From the NCBI GenBank assembly GCA_965153455.1, contig OZ234501.1, positions 10,974,001 to 11,038,000 of the forward strand: DNA of 64,000 nt. The letters are read 5' to 3'. Below are positions 1-12,267 of this stretch, piece by piece. A program made the position numbers and the translations under genes. The notes below the pieces were generated by a model. That model had not been told where the DNA came from, did not search any database, and saw nothing but the letters and a program-made list of their open reading frames with translations. Source of the DNA: Sphagnum compactum. Its lineage: Eukaryota > Bryophyta > Sphagnopsida > Sphagnales. Every line of letters begins with the position of its first letter. The stretch's first letter is position 1.

Positions 1-2417
1 AGTTGATGGTGTGCCTCAAGGAGAAGTGATGTCATTATTGGGGAGAGATGATGCGGTTTTTAGGAAAGAGATGGTGATCCTTCCCTTGAAGTGGGGAGGG
101 TGGGATTCCTCGAGGACTAATAGAAAAGGTTGATGAGGTTGGGGAAGACATGGTCAAAGAAACCAATCCAATGGGGAAAGAGTGGGGCTAGGGAGGAGGG
201 ATGGAATGGGGAAGCAAAAACAAATTAGGGTTGGGGATAGGGAACAAGTTGTGAGGAACTTTAGGTAAGAATTGAATTATGGTGGTGTTAGCAATGATTT
301 TATCAAGAGTTAAGTTCTACATCACTGCTAGGTTCTTGTCTACCATATTACATGCAATACCATGTACATGAGTAGTAAAGACAAATTATGAAGGTTCATT
401 TTTGGATCAACAATCAGAGTAAGAATGGAAACATGCATAGATACACGACATCAGATAAACGATAACAAAAATGTGTGTCTTCATAGAACTTGAGTACAAG
501 ATTATGTCTAGTTTTGGGTGCACACCAAAGAACACTCCTTGCCCTTTATATCTCCATTCTCATTTTTGCCTCTTCAATCCTTCAGATAACTAGAACCTAT
601 GATGTATTAGTAGTAGTACCAACCGCTCGGTAGGTCACAAGTAATGATAACCAACTTCAGCAGGACCCCATCGAATATTCATCCTGTCGAATCTCAATAG
701 GGTTTTTACCTCAATTCGGTTGGATGACTTCCTAAGTTTGGTAAATTGATTGCCTAACTTGGGTAAGACTATACTCAAGACTTTGTTTGATACTCTTTAT
801 TTGGTAAGAACTAATTCTACATATTCCTAACAAGTGGGAAGATTGAGCAAAATTGTGTGTGTTTGGTTAACCGTGGGGTGTTTAACTAGGACCTAGAGCC
901 TTTCGATGGGAGCCTTGAAAGCCCAAACCAAGTACTCAAAGAGTGTTACAAGTTGTGCCACATTTAATTTGTTGCTCCTATTTAGCAGTTGCCTAAAATT
1001 TGGAGGTCATATTACTACCACATTCTAAATTAAAGTAACATATAACAAACTTCAATAAAATGCGCATAAATGGTTGTGTGAAGCAACATGGAGTCCTAGT
1101 GGAGATATGGAGATTTGAATGCAAGGAAGAGGAGCAAAAGAAGATCATGACAAAATCTTGTGTGACCAATTGGCAACAACAAAATCTTGTGCAACCAACC
1201 AATTGGTAACAACAGATCTTCTGCAATAATCAGCAACACAAAGGTGTGGAGATGGTACAATGAGTGCAGCAGCAATGCATGACAATAGGGGCGGTCAAGG
1301 AAACCGCATGGGTGCTCTTTGGCTGTGGGTCTCCCCTTGTAACAGAAACATCTCTTAAGTGCTGCTCACTGTTTCTGAGAAGAGAATTGCAGATCTCTGC
1401 ACAGCAAGTTCCATCAGTTTGCACGATGAGCTTATCAGGTGTAGAAGTAGCTTCTCACCTCTCTTGTGCTGTGACAGATTTGGAAAGAGGCAAAAAGGCA
1501 GAGTTTCTAGAGATTGATTTCTAGCAAGAATTTCTTGAGCTTATTGAGGCAGGAGCTTGGTTTCTGAAAGGTAGCTGTTGGGACATGGCCAGAAAATGTT
1601 TTCTAGATTGTATACAGGAGGACAAGGAGGTCAATTCAGCCACATCATTTTGCTGCATGCACAGAACAAACAGTGGTGACAAAAACAAGAAATGCAGCTT
1701 CTTGCACCAACAAGCTAGGTACATGAGATGATGATTCCCCATAAGAGATTTGCCCAACAAATTGGTCAAGCTCATTCCAGAAGTATATGATTAGTTCAAG
1801 ACCAAAACAAGTCACTTGATATTTTCCTTCTAGAAATGGAGGAAGCTTGGCAAAACATCATCATCCTTTGTAGTAAGTCTCACATGTCCAAATGGTGCAA
1901 ACTCTCTGCAAAGAACAACATCAACTCTAGCAGCAGGGATGTCCATGATTCTTGGCTGCAGGCAATTTTGCAAGCTCTATGATTGTATCTACAGTGCTAC
2001 TAAACCAGCGAGTTTAAGCAGGTCCAAATACTCTCTACCCAGGGATATGTCCAAATCTTGACAGAGACAAGCTATAGATTGGATATGAAGACATCCAATC
2101 ACAGACAGACACAAAAACACTGCAAAACTCCCAAAACTCACTTGGCATTCAAAGACTGAAGAAAGTAGTTCAAAAACCAGTGGGTTCTGATTCTACTATA
2201 GCTAGGTTATATCCAGTTAAAGTTCACCTTTTTCTGACAAAACCCACCCATCAACACAAATCTGGATCTTTCACTAACAAAAAAAACGATATCCATGAGG
2301 TGTGCACCAATGTTTCCATGCCCATTGCTGGACCACAATAGAAAGGGAAGCAGGCATTGCAGCACACCAAAATGCTGTGAGTATGAGATATGACTTTCTC
2401 CCCCCCCTCCGGATCCA
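1..2417. other. Intergenic / 3' flank of the plastid membrane protein gene
   Basis: No gene can be named here. The stretch holds the 3' flank of the minus-strand gene ending at 2418. On the minus strand, about 1990-1830, a short open stretch looks protein-like (it contains the residues VDVVLCREFAPFGHVRL and ends at a stop) and follows a CTGCAG acceptor-like site. No partner exon or family was recognised, so it may be untranslated sequence. Confidence 0.3.
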
Positions 2418-4462
2418 TCAAGCAGCTGATTCAAGCTCTGCAGTGGTTTCATTCGGGTTTCCAAACCCATCCTCAGATCTCAACTGTGCTGACACATCAT
2501 CAATAGCTGCATTCAACTGTGCAATCTTCTCATTCAAATTCTTCCGGGTCTTCTGCACAGCACAGAAATTCCTGTCAATGACCACTACCCTCAAGATTGT
2601 ATGTCAATACTGACTGACTCATTACGGATATGCTCAAAAGGACTACAAAGTTCATGTACAAGCCCACCTCAAGTCCTTCGTCATCTTCAAGAAATCGGGC
2701 TGGCCTCTTTCGTGGTCCATCTTCTTCCTCTTTCTCGATATCCTCTGATATGGACTTGGTGATCTGCGCAAAAAATGGGCCCGATAGAAAAAGCTTTTTT
2801 CTTGTCTGTTGCTTATCCCTCAAAGATAGAGAATATACCCTCTGAGAGGAATACTCAGAATACTCAACATAGCAGAGCAAGATCTCACTGCATTCAGTTT
2901 TTATTCACTTGCAAGCATTCATGTCTCTTCTGCGCAAGTGCAAAGCCTGGTCTAACCTTCTTCTCTCTGATGTATTCAGGTAATTGCCAGATACGGTTAC
3001 TAGCACAGGAAGCATCTGCTCCCCATCCCACAAAGTTCCAACTCTCCTGGAAGTAAATGCAATCACAATGAAGGGGTACTGCAAATACATACTTGGGGTG
3101 CAAGGAGATAGCCAAGTGCACCAAACACAACCCCACCCAGTAAGAATCCAGCTACAAAGTCACCAGCACCAGCACCTCCTCGCCTGCCACAAAAAGGTTC
3201 ATCAGTACTGAGCTTCATTGCATGTTCTTGTCAGAAACAAAATAGCCAAAAACTTGCACATTTGTGCTGGGCACAAAAACCATGAAAACCCAACCGAGCT
3301 TCATTGCACATTTCTTGTCAGAAACAAAATAGGCAAAAACACGCACATTGTGCTGAGCACAAAAACCATGAGAACCTGACTGCTTTGTCCTTAGAGCAGA
3401 ATTATCTTTGAAACTGAAAGTCCTTGAAGCCTGGAATGCATCTAGAAAACTTTGTGACTAGAAGTATACACCACTGCAACTGTGCAGGACATTCATCAAA
3501 GACAGACACATTCCCACTCAGGTTTCAGTGTACATTTTGTAACCAATCTTCAGATAACATCCACTTGTATCCTGAAGGACTTGCAGGCAAAGAGATGTGT
3601 ACATGTGAGGAATCAATCCCAAGGAGAGATCGAGAAGAGAGGATAAATAGATAGATAGACAATTGTATGCAAACCTGTATTCAGCAGAGACAACAGCTCG
3701 GTGGCAACTGAACCTGCCATGAGATCCATAATGCAAAGTTTTTCCTTTCCTGGAAATCCTCAAGGGTGATGTGTGCATGGGTGAAAGCTTAACTGCTGCT
3801 GTTTCTTGTGAAGAAGAGTTGATGAAAGACAAGATCCCTGTCACAAACCATGAAGAAAAGAATCAGAGCAGCATCAATGTGTGTGTCCTCCCTTGCAGTC
3901 AGTCAGTCATCTTGTCCTCCTTCCTGCCCATAGTCTCATAGTTCTACTACACAGGAGAAACCCAGCAGCACTCTGCATGGATCCTGCAACCTACAAAAGC
4001 TGATTTGCAACATACAAAAGATGGCAAATCCAAGCTGATAGATAAAACACTTCTCCTTTGTGTCAATGCATGTGATACATCAAGAATGTGAATCAAGCAC
4101 ATTCAAATCTCATTTGCGATACATCAAGAATGTGAATCAAGCACATGCAATTCTCATTTGCGATACATCAAGAATGTGATTCAAGCACATGCAAAATCTC
4201 ATTTGTGATACATCGAGAATGGGAATCAAGCACATGCAAATCTCCTTTTTTGCTACATCAAGAATGTGAATCAAGAACATGCAAATCTCATTTATGATAC
4301 ATTGAGAATGCGAATCAAAGCACATGCAAAGCTCATTTGTTTGCTTCCAGAGAGGTTGAAGACCTCTTGAGAACCACAGCTAGAATCCAGTATTCCTTCC
4401 AATGTCCAGTTCAGATCATCGGGGTTGAATGTGAGAGAAAGAAACACACACACACACACATA

Positions 4463-4511
<49 letters not shown>

Positions 4512-4807
4512 TGCTCTCATTCATCACACATCTGACAAGGGAAGATTGAACACATGACAAAGAGAGCTTTGAGGAGCAAGCTGTGGAAGCTCTATGGCAC
4601 CCCTAATAATCCCCATTCATTTCACGGGCGGATGGGGAGTAGCAGCTGGAGCAACGGCATTGTTCGAGGGTGGTGGCGAAGGTGATAGAAGAAGAAGAAG
4701 AAGAAGCACTATACATACATACCATGATGTGTGGAGCGCTTACAAGCCGTTGCCCATGAAGAAGATTGCAACAGCAATGGAGAAGTCGTCGTCGTCGTTG
4801 CCGCCAT
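2418..4807 (-). CDS. Plastid-targeted YtxH-like small membrane protein (At1g42960-like), 5 exons
   Basis: Predicted 189-aa protein from five exons on the minus strand: 4807-4723, 3837-3675, 3183-3093, 2763-2668 and 2552-2418 (stop TGA). All introns are GT-AG and the phases (1, 2, 0, 0) join without a frame error. The start ATG at 4807 gives MAATTTTTSPLLLQSSSW, rich in Ser/Thr and lacking acids, as in a chloroplast transit peptide. Residues about 91-110 (DFVAGFLLGGVVFGALGYLL) form one Gly-rich membrane span followed by APQ. Exon 4 is acidic and ends ARFLEDDEGLE. Exon 5 encodes a helical segment (KTRKNLNEKIAQLNAAIDD, then VSAQLRSE). This span-plus-helix layout is that of the plant family reported at the chloroplast inner envelope; its biochemical role is unknown to me. 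Family assignment is from memory of conserved motifs. Introns 1 and 2 carry tandem repeats, and a dinucleotide tract lies just upstream of the start. An in-frame ATG further upstream (4972) exists but would put that tract into the protein. Confidence 0.85.
3211..3380. repeat. Two-copy tandem duplication, about 85 bp, in intron 2
   Basis: Two adjacent, slightly diverged copies. Each contains AGCTTCATTGCA, then CTTGTCAGAAACAAAATAG, then GCACAAAAACCATGA. The block lies inside the second intron of the plastid membrane protein gene. Confidence 0.8.
4073..4340. repeat. Minisatellite of about 44 bp, six copies, in intron 1
   Basis: Six head-to-tail units with the core GATACATCAAGAATGTGAAT followed by CAAGCACATGCAAATCTCAT. 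Copies differ by a few substitutions and 1-3 bp indels. The block sits within the first intron of the plastid membrane protein gene. Confidence 0.9.
4444..4507. repeat. (CA)n/(GA)n compound microsatellite in intron 1
   Basis: A short CA run passes directly into about 20 GA repeats, within intron 1 of the minus-strand gene. Confidence 0.95.
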
Positions 4808-4841
4808 GGTTTTTGTGCTGCTACCCAAAAAGCCCTTCTCC

Positions 4842-4843
<2 letters not shown>

Positions 4844-4875
<32 letters not shown>

Positions 4876-4887
4876 CTCTCTCTCTCC
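4844..4887. repeat. (AC)n(TC)n tract upstream of the start codon
   Basis: On the coding (minus) strand this reads (GA)n(GT)n, 37-80 nt upstream of the chosen ATG. It is therefore likely in the 5' leader or core promoter. GA/CT tracts are common at plant transcription starts; a regulatory role here is inference. Confidence 0.8.
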
Positions 4888-4989
4888 GTGCCTTTTTCTT
4901 CCTGTGCTTTTGGATCTGAAGAAATCGGAGGTGGTCGAAATCTTTTTCTGCTCTCTCTAAGTCTCCGTCCACATCTGGTTGTGGGTCTT

Positions 4990-6904
4990 TTCTCTCTCTC
5001 CTTTCTGTTGGCGGAAATGGGGTGTGGGAGGTGCCAATAGCGTGATTCGTGGGCCAGGATTCACGGTCAGGATTCTGGTGGGTTATTCTTCAGTGGGGTT
5101 TTTCTTCAGATCCTGGTGGATCATTCTTCTTCAGATCCTTCTTGGTGCAAGATGGGAATTCCTCGTCTCTCTCATCAGCAGCAGTGGAGGGCGGCATATG
5201 GTCTACAGCAGCAACCAAGCCAGACAACTAGGGTTTCAAGCAAGAGTCTTACATCAGTGCCTCGTGGGGTCTCCCCAATTCACCTCCTCGCCCACTGCAC
5301 TTACTTGAATGGCTTGCTTGTGATCTCTTTCTTTGGAGTCTTCTGCAGAAATTGCTGGAAGAAGAAGAAAGAAGTATCTGCATTTGGATCATGAGGATGG
5401 TGGGGGAGGGTTTGACACATGCTCATGATCATGATCCCTCACGCAACCAGAGAGATTGTTCTCTTTGGTGGTAATCCATTAGCTCTGTATCTTCTTGAGC
5501 TGGAATTGAGGAGGGGAGGGTTTAGGATCAGAATCTTGATCAAGAGCTCCTAAACCCTTCTCTTGCTGACGATTCTTGAGTGAGAAATGGTGATGATGAT
5601 GATGATGATGAGATATGCATTTAGTTGAAGAAAAGCAGTACCACTTAAGAGTGTCATCAGGTTTTTCTTTGGGGATGCTGAAACTATTTGTTCTGGTGGG
5701 CAGAGCAGAGAGGAGTTGTTTGACAGGGAATTTGCAGCTCTTGGTGAGAAAGTTCCAAGAGAGATCTGCAAATCCATGAGGTTTATGAACCTGCTGCAAT
5801 GGTAAAGGACAAGCACCAAAGCCAGAAGGCAATTCCCCAGGACAGATCTTGCAGGTAACAACATCCTGCAGTGGTCTTGAAGAAGATGATGATGACAATG
5901 TGCTCAGAATGTGAAAGTACATGCTTGAGTTTCTGCCGAGCTTATAAAAGATTCAAGTAGATCAAGGTAAGGTTTCTGGTTATCAATGCCTTCCACCCTC
6001 ATGATACCTTCCTTGTTCTGGTGAAGACACCAGCTCTGAGTTACACACTGACCTTGAGAAAGGGTTGTCAGAATTGATGTGAAAGTGTTTTGTTCATGAC
6101 TGCAGATTGCAATGTCAAATGATAGCTTCTGTCAAGTGAATTGGAATCCCTTCCTGATTGTGCTGGGTTTACAGTATCCTCATAGATTTTGCAGACAGAC
6201 AAAATGTGTTTTCAAGACAACTAGGTCATTCTGATGCTCAAACATATCCCCCTTTTTTTGGCTCTCTCTCTCTCAACTTGGAATGTACATATCTGTGAGA
6301 GACGGCTTTCTTGCTGCAAACTTCTTTGTGACAGTAGGAAGAGCAGATGCAGGGCCTGATGCACCATGATGATTTACAGTTTAATCCAGAAAACTATGTT
6401 AGACCCACATCAAGGAGGTCAGCCACAAAGGTCATGAACAAATGATAAGGGGGGGCAAAGTTTGAAGGTTCATCATGGGTAGTTCATCTGTAATGTGAGA
6501 GTTCTTTCATGATGTTCTTGCTCATATCAATGCTGCAAAGAGATGGATGATTCTGGGCTTTTGGAGTAGTGGAGTATTCATTTTTCCTGTCAGGAGAACG
6601 AATACCAGGACTGGCTTGGAGTTTGGAAAGGTGCAGCTTCAGATTTCTAGCTTCTCAGGATACACTTGTTTATTCAGTAAAACTGGAAGCTTTAGATTTA
6701 TGGCTCAATATTGGATATGTAACAGATGTACACAGATTCCACAGGGTGGGAGCTGTTGACCTCATACCCCATGGCACAGATGCAGTAATTGCTGGACTTC
6801 AATATCTCTTGGAAGCATACATCTTCATGTCCAGGTCCTTGTCCTTCTGTTACCCAAGCAAAGGTTTGCCACACTCAACACTCATGTCTGTCAATGACAT
6901 ATGA
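4990..6904 (+). other. Region with unassigned coding-like stretches; no gene called
   Basis: Divergent from the plastid membrane protein gene. Several open stretches look protein-like but do not join into one frame. One is an 80-codon frame from 5152 (begins MGIPRLSHQQQWRAAYGLQQ). A second, about 5634-5805, contains REELFDREFAALGEKVPRE. A third, about 5790-5921, ends GLEEDDDDNVLRM and stop. A fourth, about 6690-6840, contains GYVTDVHRFHRVGAVDL. Telo-box-like CTAGGGTTT occurs near 5229. None was recognised as a known family, and the opposite strand also carries a 147-codon frame over 5479-5922. This may be an unannotated multi-exon gene, a decayed gene, or noncoding transcript. Confidence 0.25.
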
Positions 6905-9900
6905 CGCATTCTCGCCCCTTGTAATTGGTTTCCAAAATGGGTGTCTTTGATGTTGAATTCTTGTATTCATCATCCCCATAGCAACAAAATCCAAGCTTGT
7001 GTTGCTGGATTCAAGGACTACCAATCGAGCACAAAACCAAGTCTCCTGAAAACCAATCACAATGTCAGAGAATGTTGGAGTCCAATATATCGTATATAGA
7101 TTATTATCAATCTTTTTGTTTCTTAAGATCAACCAGTTTCTACCAATTCATGCAGGTTTGAAAGATGTTTTGTGGGTCATTTTCGTTTAGTACAAAACAG
7201 TTACAGGAGTTATCCACGCTCAACTCAACCCATGATATTTGATTGTTTTAACTCAATCTTATCTTTGATAACCCGAGAAAACTTCATGGACTTGGATGTT
7301 TGTACAATTCAAGGTGGGAACTAAAGATATTGTCATCTCTTCAATACATCTATTGGGCGCATGCTGTAATTCCTCATTGGCTGAGCAGAATTTCTGTTCC
7401 CAACTGTGTTCATTTTGCCTATTTTGGCCTAGGTGAAAGGCAGGGGGCATGAATGTGGAGACATAGTGTGATGAGTTTTTGTCATGGATTAGATTACTGT
7501 CACTTTGGTGCATCGTTTTACTTCATCTGACCTATTAACCCACTCTGCATGGACAAGGGTTATAGCATTAACATAGAAGAATACACAAAAGTAATAGAGG
7601 TTATTTGCAATCTTTACCATGTAATTTGGATGTGGCCCATATTTTGTGTGTGAAGGACAAGAAATCCAAGCAAAGGACATGGGTATCATCACATTTGAGA
7701 AAACTTCATACCTTTTCAACCAACCTTGAAAGAAATCCTTGGATTTGGCTTCTCTCTACAATATGGGAATTGAAGGCTGAAGTAGTTGCAAATTAAACAT
7801 AGCATCAAAGCAAATAATGATGAGAAAGGGGGGAAGATCTGTGCTTTCATCATCATTCCCTGCATCACAGAATTTCCAGTTTTGCACCACAACATCAACA
7901 CCCAAAAACAAACTCTTGATGATCATTTTGTAAAGGTACTAAGGAGCATCTTTGTCAGGGGAAGTCATAAAGCCCAAAATCTAAAACACATTTTGGACTA
8001 TCAAAGCAAAATACTCCTCATATACAACTAGTATATATCATGTCACCCTTTCATACGGCTAATTGGCTTGTGACATACATACGTGCCATAAAGGCTAATA
8101 AGAGGAGTTTTTTTAGTGTATTTGGGGGTACCCTTATAGAGTGGATCTATTCATCCCCAAGAGGAGGTGGGTGTTTGAAAAAGAACAAAAAAATGCTCCT
8201 TCCTCTTTTTTTCCATATTTTTTTTGCAATACTTGCTTCTGGGTATCACGGGAATTTTTTGAAAAAAATAAAAAATGTCTTAGGTTTTTATGTTGGGTAA
8301 TGCCCTCGGAGTGGGGCGTACCTGAAGTAACTGCCCCTTGGCTCTCCCTTGGTCAGGCACTTACTTTAGGACTGCCCTGCTCCTTGGCCACCACAGTGAA
8401 ATCTGGCCCCAAAAAAATTAAACATTCCGATTTTTTGTGATTTTCCCCCCCCTAAATAATCATTGAATTTGTAACAGAAAATGTACAATTTTTTTTGCAA
8501 CAGTGCAAAATCTTCCATAAGCAAAAAAAAGAAAAAGGCTGATTTGTAAATGACCTCCGACCATAACATGTGTATAAAAAGGTCATGCTCATGTGATACA
8601 CATACATGTATGTACATACAAAGACTTGTGATGAAAGGTGCAAAGGGGCAAAAAAATTTCACAAAGAGTAAATAAATTGCATTGCAAAGTTTTGAATAAC
8701 TAACAACTATCACTTGCAATTAATTACAAGTGGCAAATTTAGAGCTTTAAATCATTTTTTCCCATCTATGAATAATCAAAACAGTAAAAAAAATTCAAGT
8801 ACAAACTCCAATTACCTAAATAATAATAAGTGTCACAAATTACTATGTAATGTTTTATAGTGAGTTTAATGAAAATAGCAGCAAAAAACATAATTAATCA
8901 ATTACTACCTATATATGATTTTTTTTTTATTGCTTTAAGTTTCAAATGCAATTGGCCCTTTAGATTAAAGGTAGAAGTCTCTCTCTCAATTTACAAATGA
9001 GAAGAAGAAACAACAACAAAATGGGTTTTGAACAAGTTTAATATTCAATTATGTTCATATTGATAATTTGTGGCTTTCCCTATTTAATCGGCGTGGTTTA
9101 GGGTTTATATATTAGTCTTTGGATCCCCCATCATCCCCACCATATCCCGCACCCCCACCCTCCAAGAACAAACAAGAAATGTCAAACACATGGTCAAGAT
9201 CATATCAAGAGACGAGTCGTAAGGAGATCCAGAAAATGAAGATCCTAAACCCTAATCAAAATGCTCGTCCTTGATGAAACACGCACTTTGTGGCACATTG
9301 GTGTCATATTTTCAAAATAGGAGCAAGTGCAAAGTTTGGAGAAGGATGCAACATAATTTATTTGTTTATTGATCAACCGAAGATTGATGAGGATACCAAT
9401 GATGATCTATGGAAAAATGAGGTGAGTATTAGAATACAAATGAAATGTGGCTAGATGTAAAACCAAATATAAAAAACACTTACAAGGAAGACTTGTGAAG
9501 ATGGTTCACCCTAGATTCAAGTGTTCAATGATGAGAAGGTTAACAACAAAGGATAGGTTTGAAGGATGGAAGGAGTATGCTAAAGATGGAATGAAGATGA
9601 CAAAGGCCAAAGTGAATGGGATGGAGTTCAAAAATCAAATGAACCATTTTTGGGATGAAATAGGTAGACAAACTTACATGCTTGTCCACACATAATCGAG
9701 CTTTGGTAATACAATTTTGTGTTAATTCACGGGAGAGGTCCCATCATGCATGCTTATAAGAGACTTGAAAAATATTACAAAGTTCAAACATACATCTAGA
9801 CAAAGATGAAAATTACTAACTAATGTAGCTTACAGCACTTGTCAAAAATAGATGGGATGAACTTTGATGGACAAAATTGACCCAACAACTGAATTTTTTT

Positions 9901-10590
9901 TTTGATAGATGAGTGTGAGCCCATCAAATGGACTTTCCTAAATGAAATGCACTTTGTTGGATGCATGTGCAATCATCCCTTCCACACATCCAATATGTTA
10001 GATAAATTCAACTATTGGCTTGGAGGAGCAGTTTCAAAGTGCCGATATGTGTTGAACTAGGGATAAGAATTGGAGACAACATTTGGTCCATTGTGTTTGC
10101 GACACAAGTGTTTAGAAAATTTGTGTATTGTTCAAAGCTCATGCTTATGCAATTGGTAAATGATCATATTTAAGGTATCATCTAAACATGGTTATAACAT
10201 TATAACATTGGCAAATTTTGTTAAAGACGCCAATCAGACCCCACTAGGCTATGAAAATAAAATTTCAAAAGGTTGGCATGTTTGGCAATAGGTGAAACAT
10301 GGTATTTGTCCAATGTGCAAGGGTTTATCCTCACATGTATTCTAAGCCCTTATTTTGATCAGTGACATGTTTCATCAAAACTAAGGAAGTAACTTGACTT
10401 TTAGGGGTTTAGAAGTTTTCCTTTCTGAACTATTAGCATTGTAGTTCCCCTGGATTTTGAAGTCTTATGATTTGGATATTGCAAGGGTACAAGGAGGGTG
10501 GGAAATTTAATTTGCAAGTGTGAAGTTTATCCACACATGGATCTTGGTCAACATAGGGTTTGATTGTTTTGCTATTTCATTGTCGTTGCC
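6905..10590. other. Intergenic, AT-rich, no gene
   Basis: No supported gene. One 82-codon frame at 9447-9695 (plus) matched nothing I recognise. Single-base runs and scattered stops dominate. The sequence near 8455-8530 shares short words (TCATTGAATTTG, AACAGAAA) with the TIR element at 60910-61553, suggesting an old fragment of that family. Confidence 0.5.
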
Positions 10591-10593
10591 TTA

Positions 10594-10942
10594 GAGCATC
10601 CCCAGGAGTGTTCAGTATGTGATCCTGTGCAAAAATAATTCTGACATCCAAGTTCAGAATTATTTTTCCTTTTTTCTAATCCCATCCATAAAGCTAAAAT
10701 TGTGATTGCAAATAGGTGAGAGACTACTAATAGCAAACCACATGGGCCAATCATTATGATTGACCAATCAGAAACATGGAGCATCAGTCAAATCAGCTTC
10801 ACACTGCCTTAGCAGGCTCATCAAACTGTGAAAAAATGCTGGACCAAAACTAATGTCCTGAGCCAAACCGGCACATTTTTACTTTTCTTCATCTGATTTT
10901 AAGGCACAGGGTCACTCACATAAGGAGCACCACTGGGGATTC
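10594..10942. mobile_element. Harbinger/Tourist-like MITE, copy 1
   Basis: About 349 bp, preceded by TTA and beginning GAGCATCCCCAGGAGTG. The right end (CCACTGGGGATTC) is a diverged inverted match. The interior matches the element at 62008-62370 along its whole length, with shared words such as GACTACTAATAGCAAACCA, TGAGCCAAACCGGCA and CTTTTCTTCATC. No coding capacity. The TTA target site and GAGCATC ends are typical of PIF/Harbinger-derived MITEs; the right-hand TTA is not preserved in this copy. Confidence 0.75.
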
Positions 10943-12189
10943 ATCAATTTATTCATCTCATGCATTTAGAGGTATGCTCACACATGTTGTAGAACCTTGC
11001 ATGCACTCTACTTTTACATAAGAGTGTCTTGAATTGCCTTTGGTGTTCTGAGCATTGGGCGATTGTTTGAATGTGGGACCGAGGTGTAATTTCTTGGTGA
11101 CATTCTAAGAAGGGTTTATGTAAAACAAACTGTATTGACCTTAGTGCTTAAAACCATTATGGTAAGATATAAGCTTGTTTACAGATTGGGTATATAAGTG
11201 GGATTGAGCCATGTTTAGTCTCATTTTACTTTCCATACTGCGAGGTTGTTTATTAGAACAAAATCAAATGTTGATGAAAGTTTTACAATTTTGGACAAGA
11301 GAGAGAGAGAGAGAAAAAGGTATGGTCCAACTAACAATGTGAATGTCACGGAGGTTAAAGTTGTGTCACCAGAATAGGCAATAGGTTGGAAGTAACAAGT
11401 AACCATTGTGGCATACATAGACAGACACACATGTAAGTGACATCATGACATCAATCCACACACAAGGTTAGTGAGTTAGTGAGGCAACCTAGTTGAAAAT
11501 GGGTATTGGTTTGGCCACATCCCATTCCTACTTTGAAATTAGAAGGATATTATGATGTTTAAAAAAAAATTACTTTTAAAAAAAAATTACAGTAATTTTT
11601 TTTTAACGACATTATGGAAAGATGGAAAGTGGGTATAAAAGGAGGCTCGTGTACATTTTTGTAGATGGAATTGTGGCCTTGTCAATTGTTTAAGGCTTGA
11701 ACAAATTATATGTCTTTCTTTACAGGTTAAGCTAAAACATGTCCCAATTAGTATTTGACTCCCAAAATGCATTTTTACAAAATCCGATGCATTTAGGATC
11801 AAATGTTATTTATTGAAAGTACTCCCTTGTCCCCTTTGAGTTTCATAAATTTGTGTAAAATTCACAAGGGACTTTCAAAAGTCATTGCAAATAGTTTCGT
11901 AAGAAAACATCATGGAAATCATTTGTTTTGTCTATATATATTTTTTAAATACTAGAAATTGTTGTAATGTTGGTTATGTTGGGCATTGTAGGATGCAAAA
12001 ATAGGTGGACTAGCCCATTTTTGTGTGTCAAAATTTTCCCAGTTGTGAAATTTAAGGAATTTTTGCTCACAAAATCAAATTACAAAACGAATCACCAAAA
12101 ATCAGGAAAAAAGAATCTTCACAACATAAAAAGATCACCGGATATCTATACATGGTTCAAGTGGGTAGCCAAAAATATACAAGGATGTT

Positions 12190-12267
12190 TCATTTTTTCC
12201 TTTCATATTTTTAATAGCTAAATTTGGCTAAATCACTTTATGGATGATCCCACCTTGGCTACATCAC
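12190..12267. mobile_element. Right-end fragment of the GCCAAATTTGGC TIR element family
   Basis: Contains the module TAGCTAAATTTGGCTAAATC then GGATGATCCCACCTTGGCTA and CATCAC, matching the ends of the fuller copy at 60910-61553. The matching left end could not be placed with confidence. Confidence 0.55.

Noticed and set aside
4594-5040. 148-codon plus frame with His-Thr and Leu-Ser runs
   Set aside because: Encoded by the AC/TC microsatellite on the strand opposite exon 1 of the plastid gene.
5479-5922. 147-codon minus frame with Ser and His runs
   Set aside because: Runs come from trinucleotide repeats; no domain recognised and the other strand looks equally coding-like, so no gene is called.
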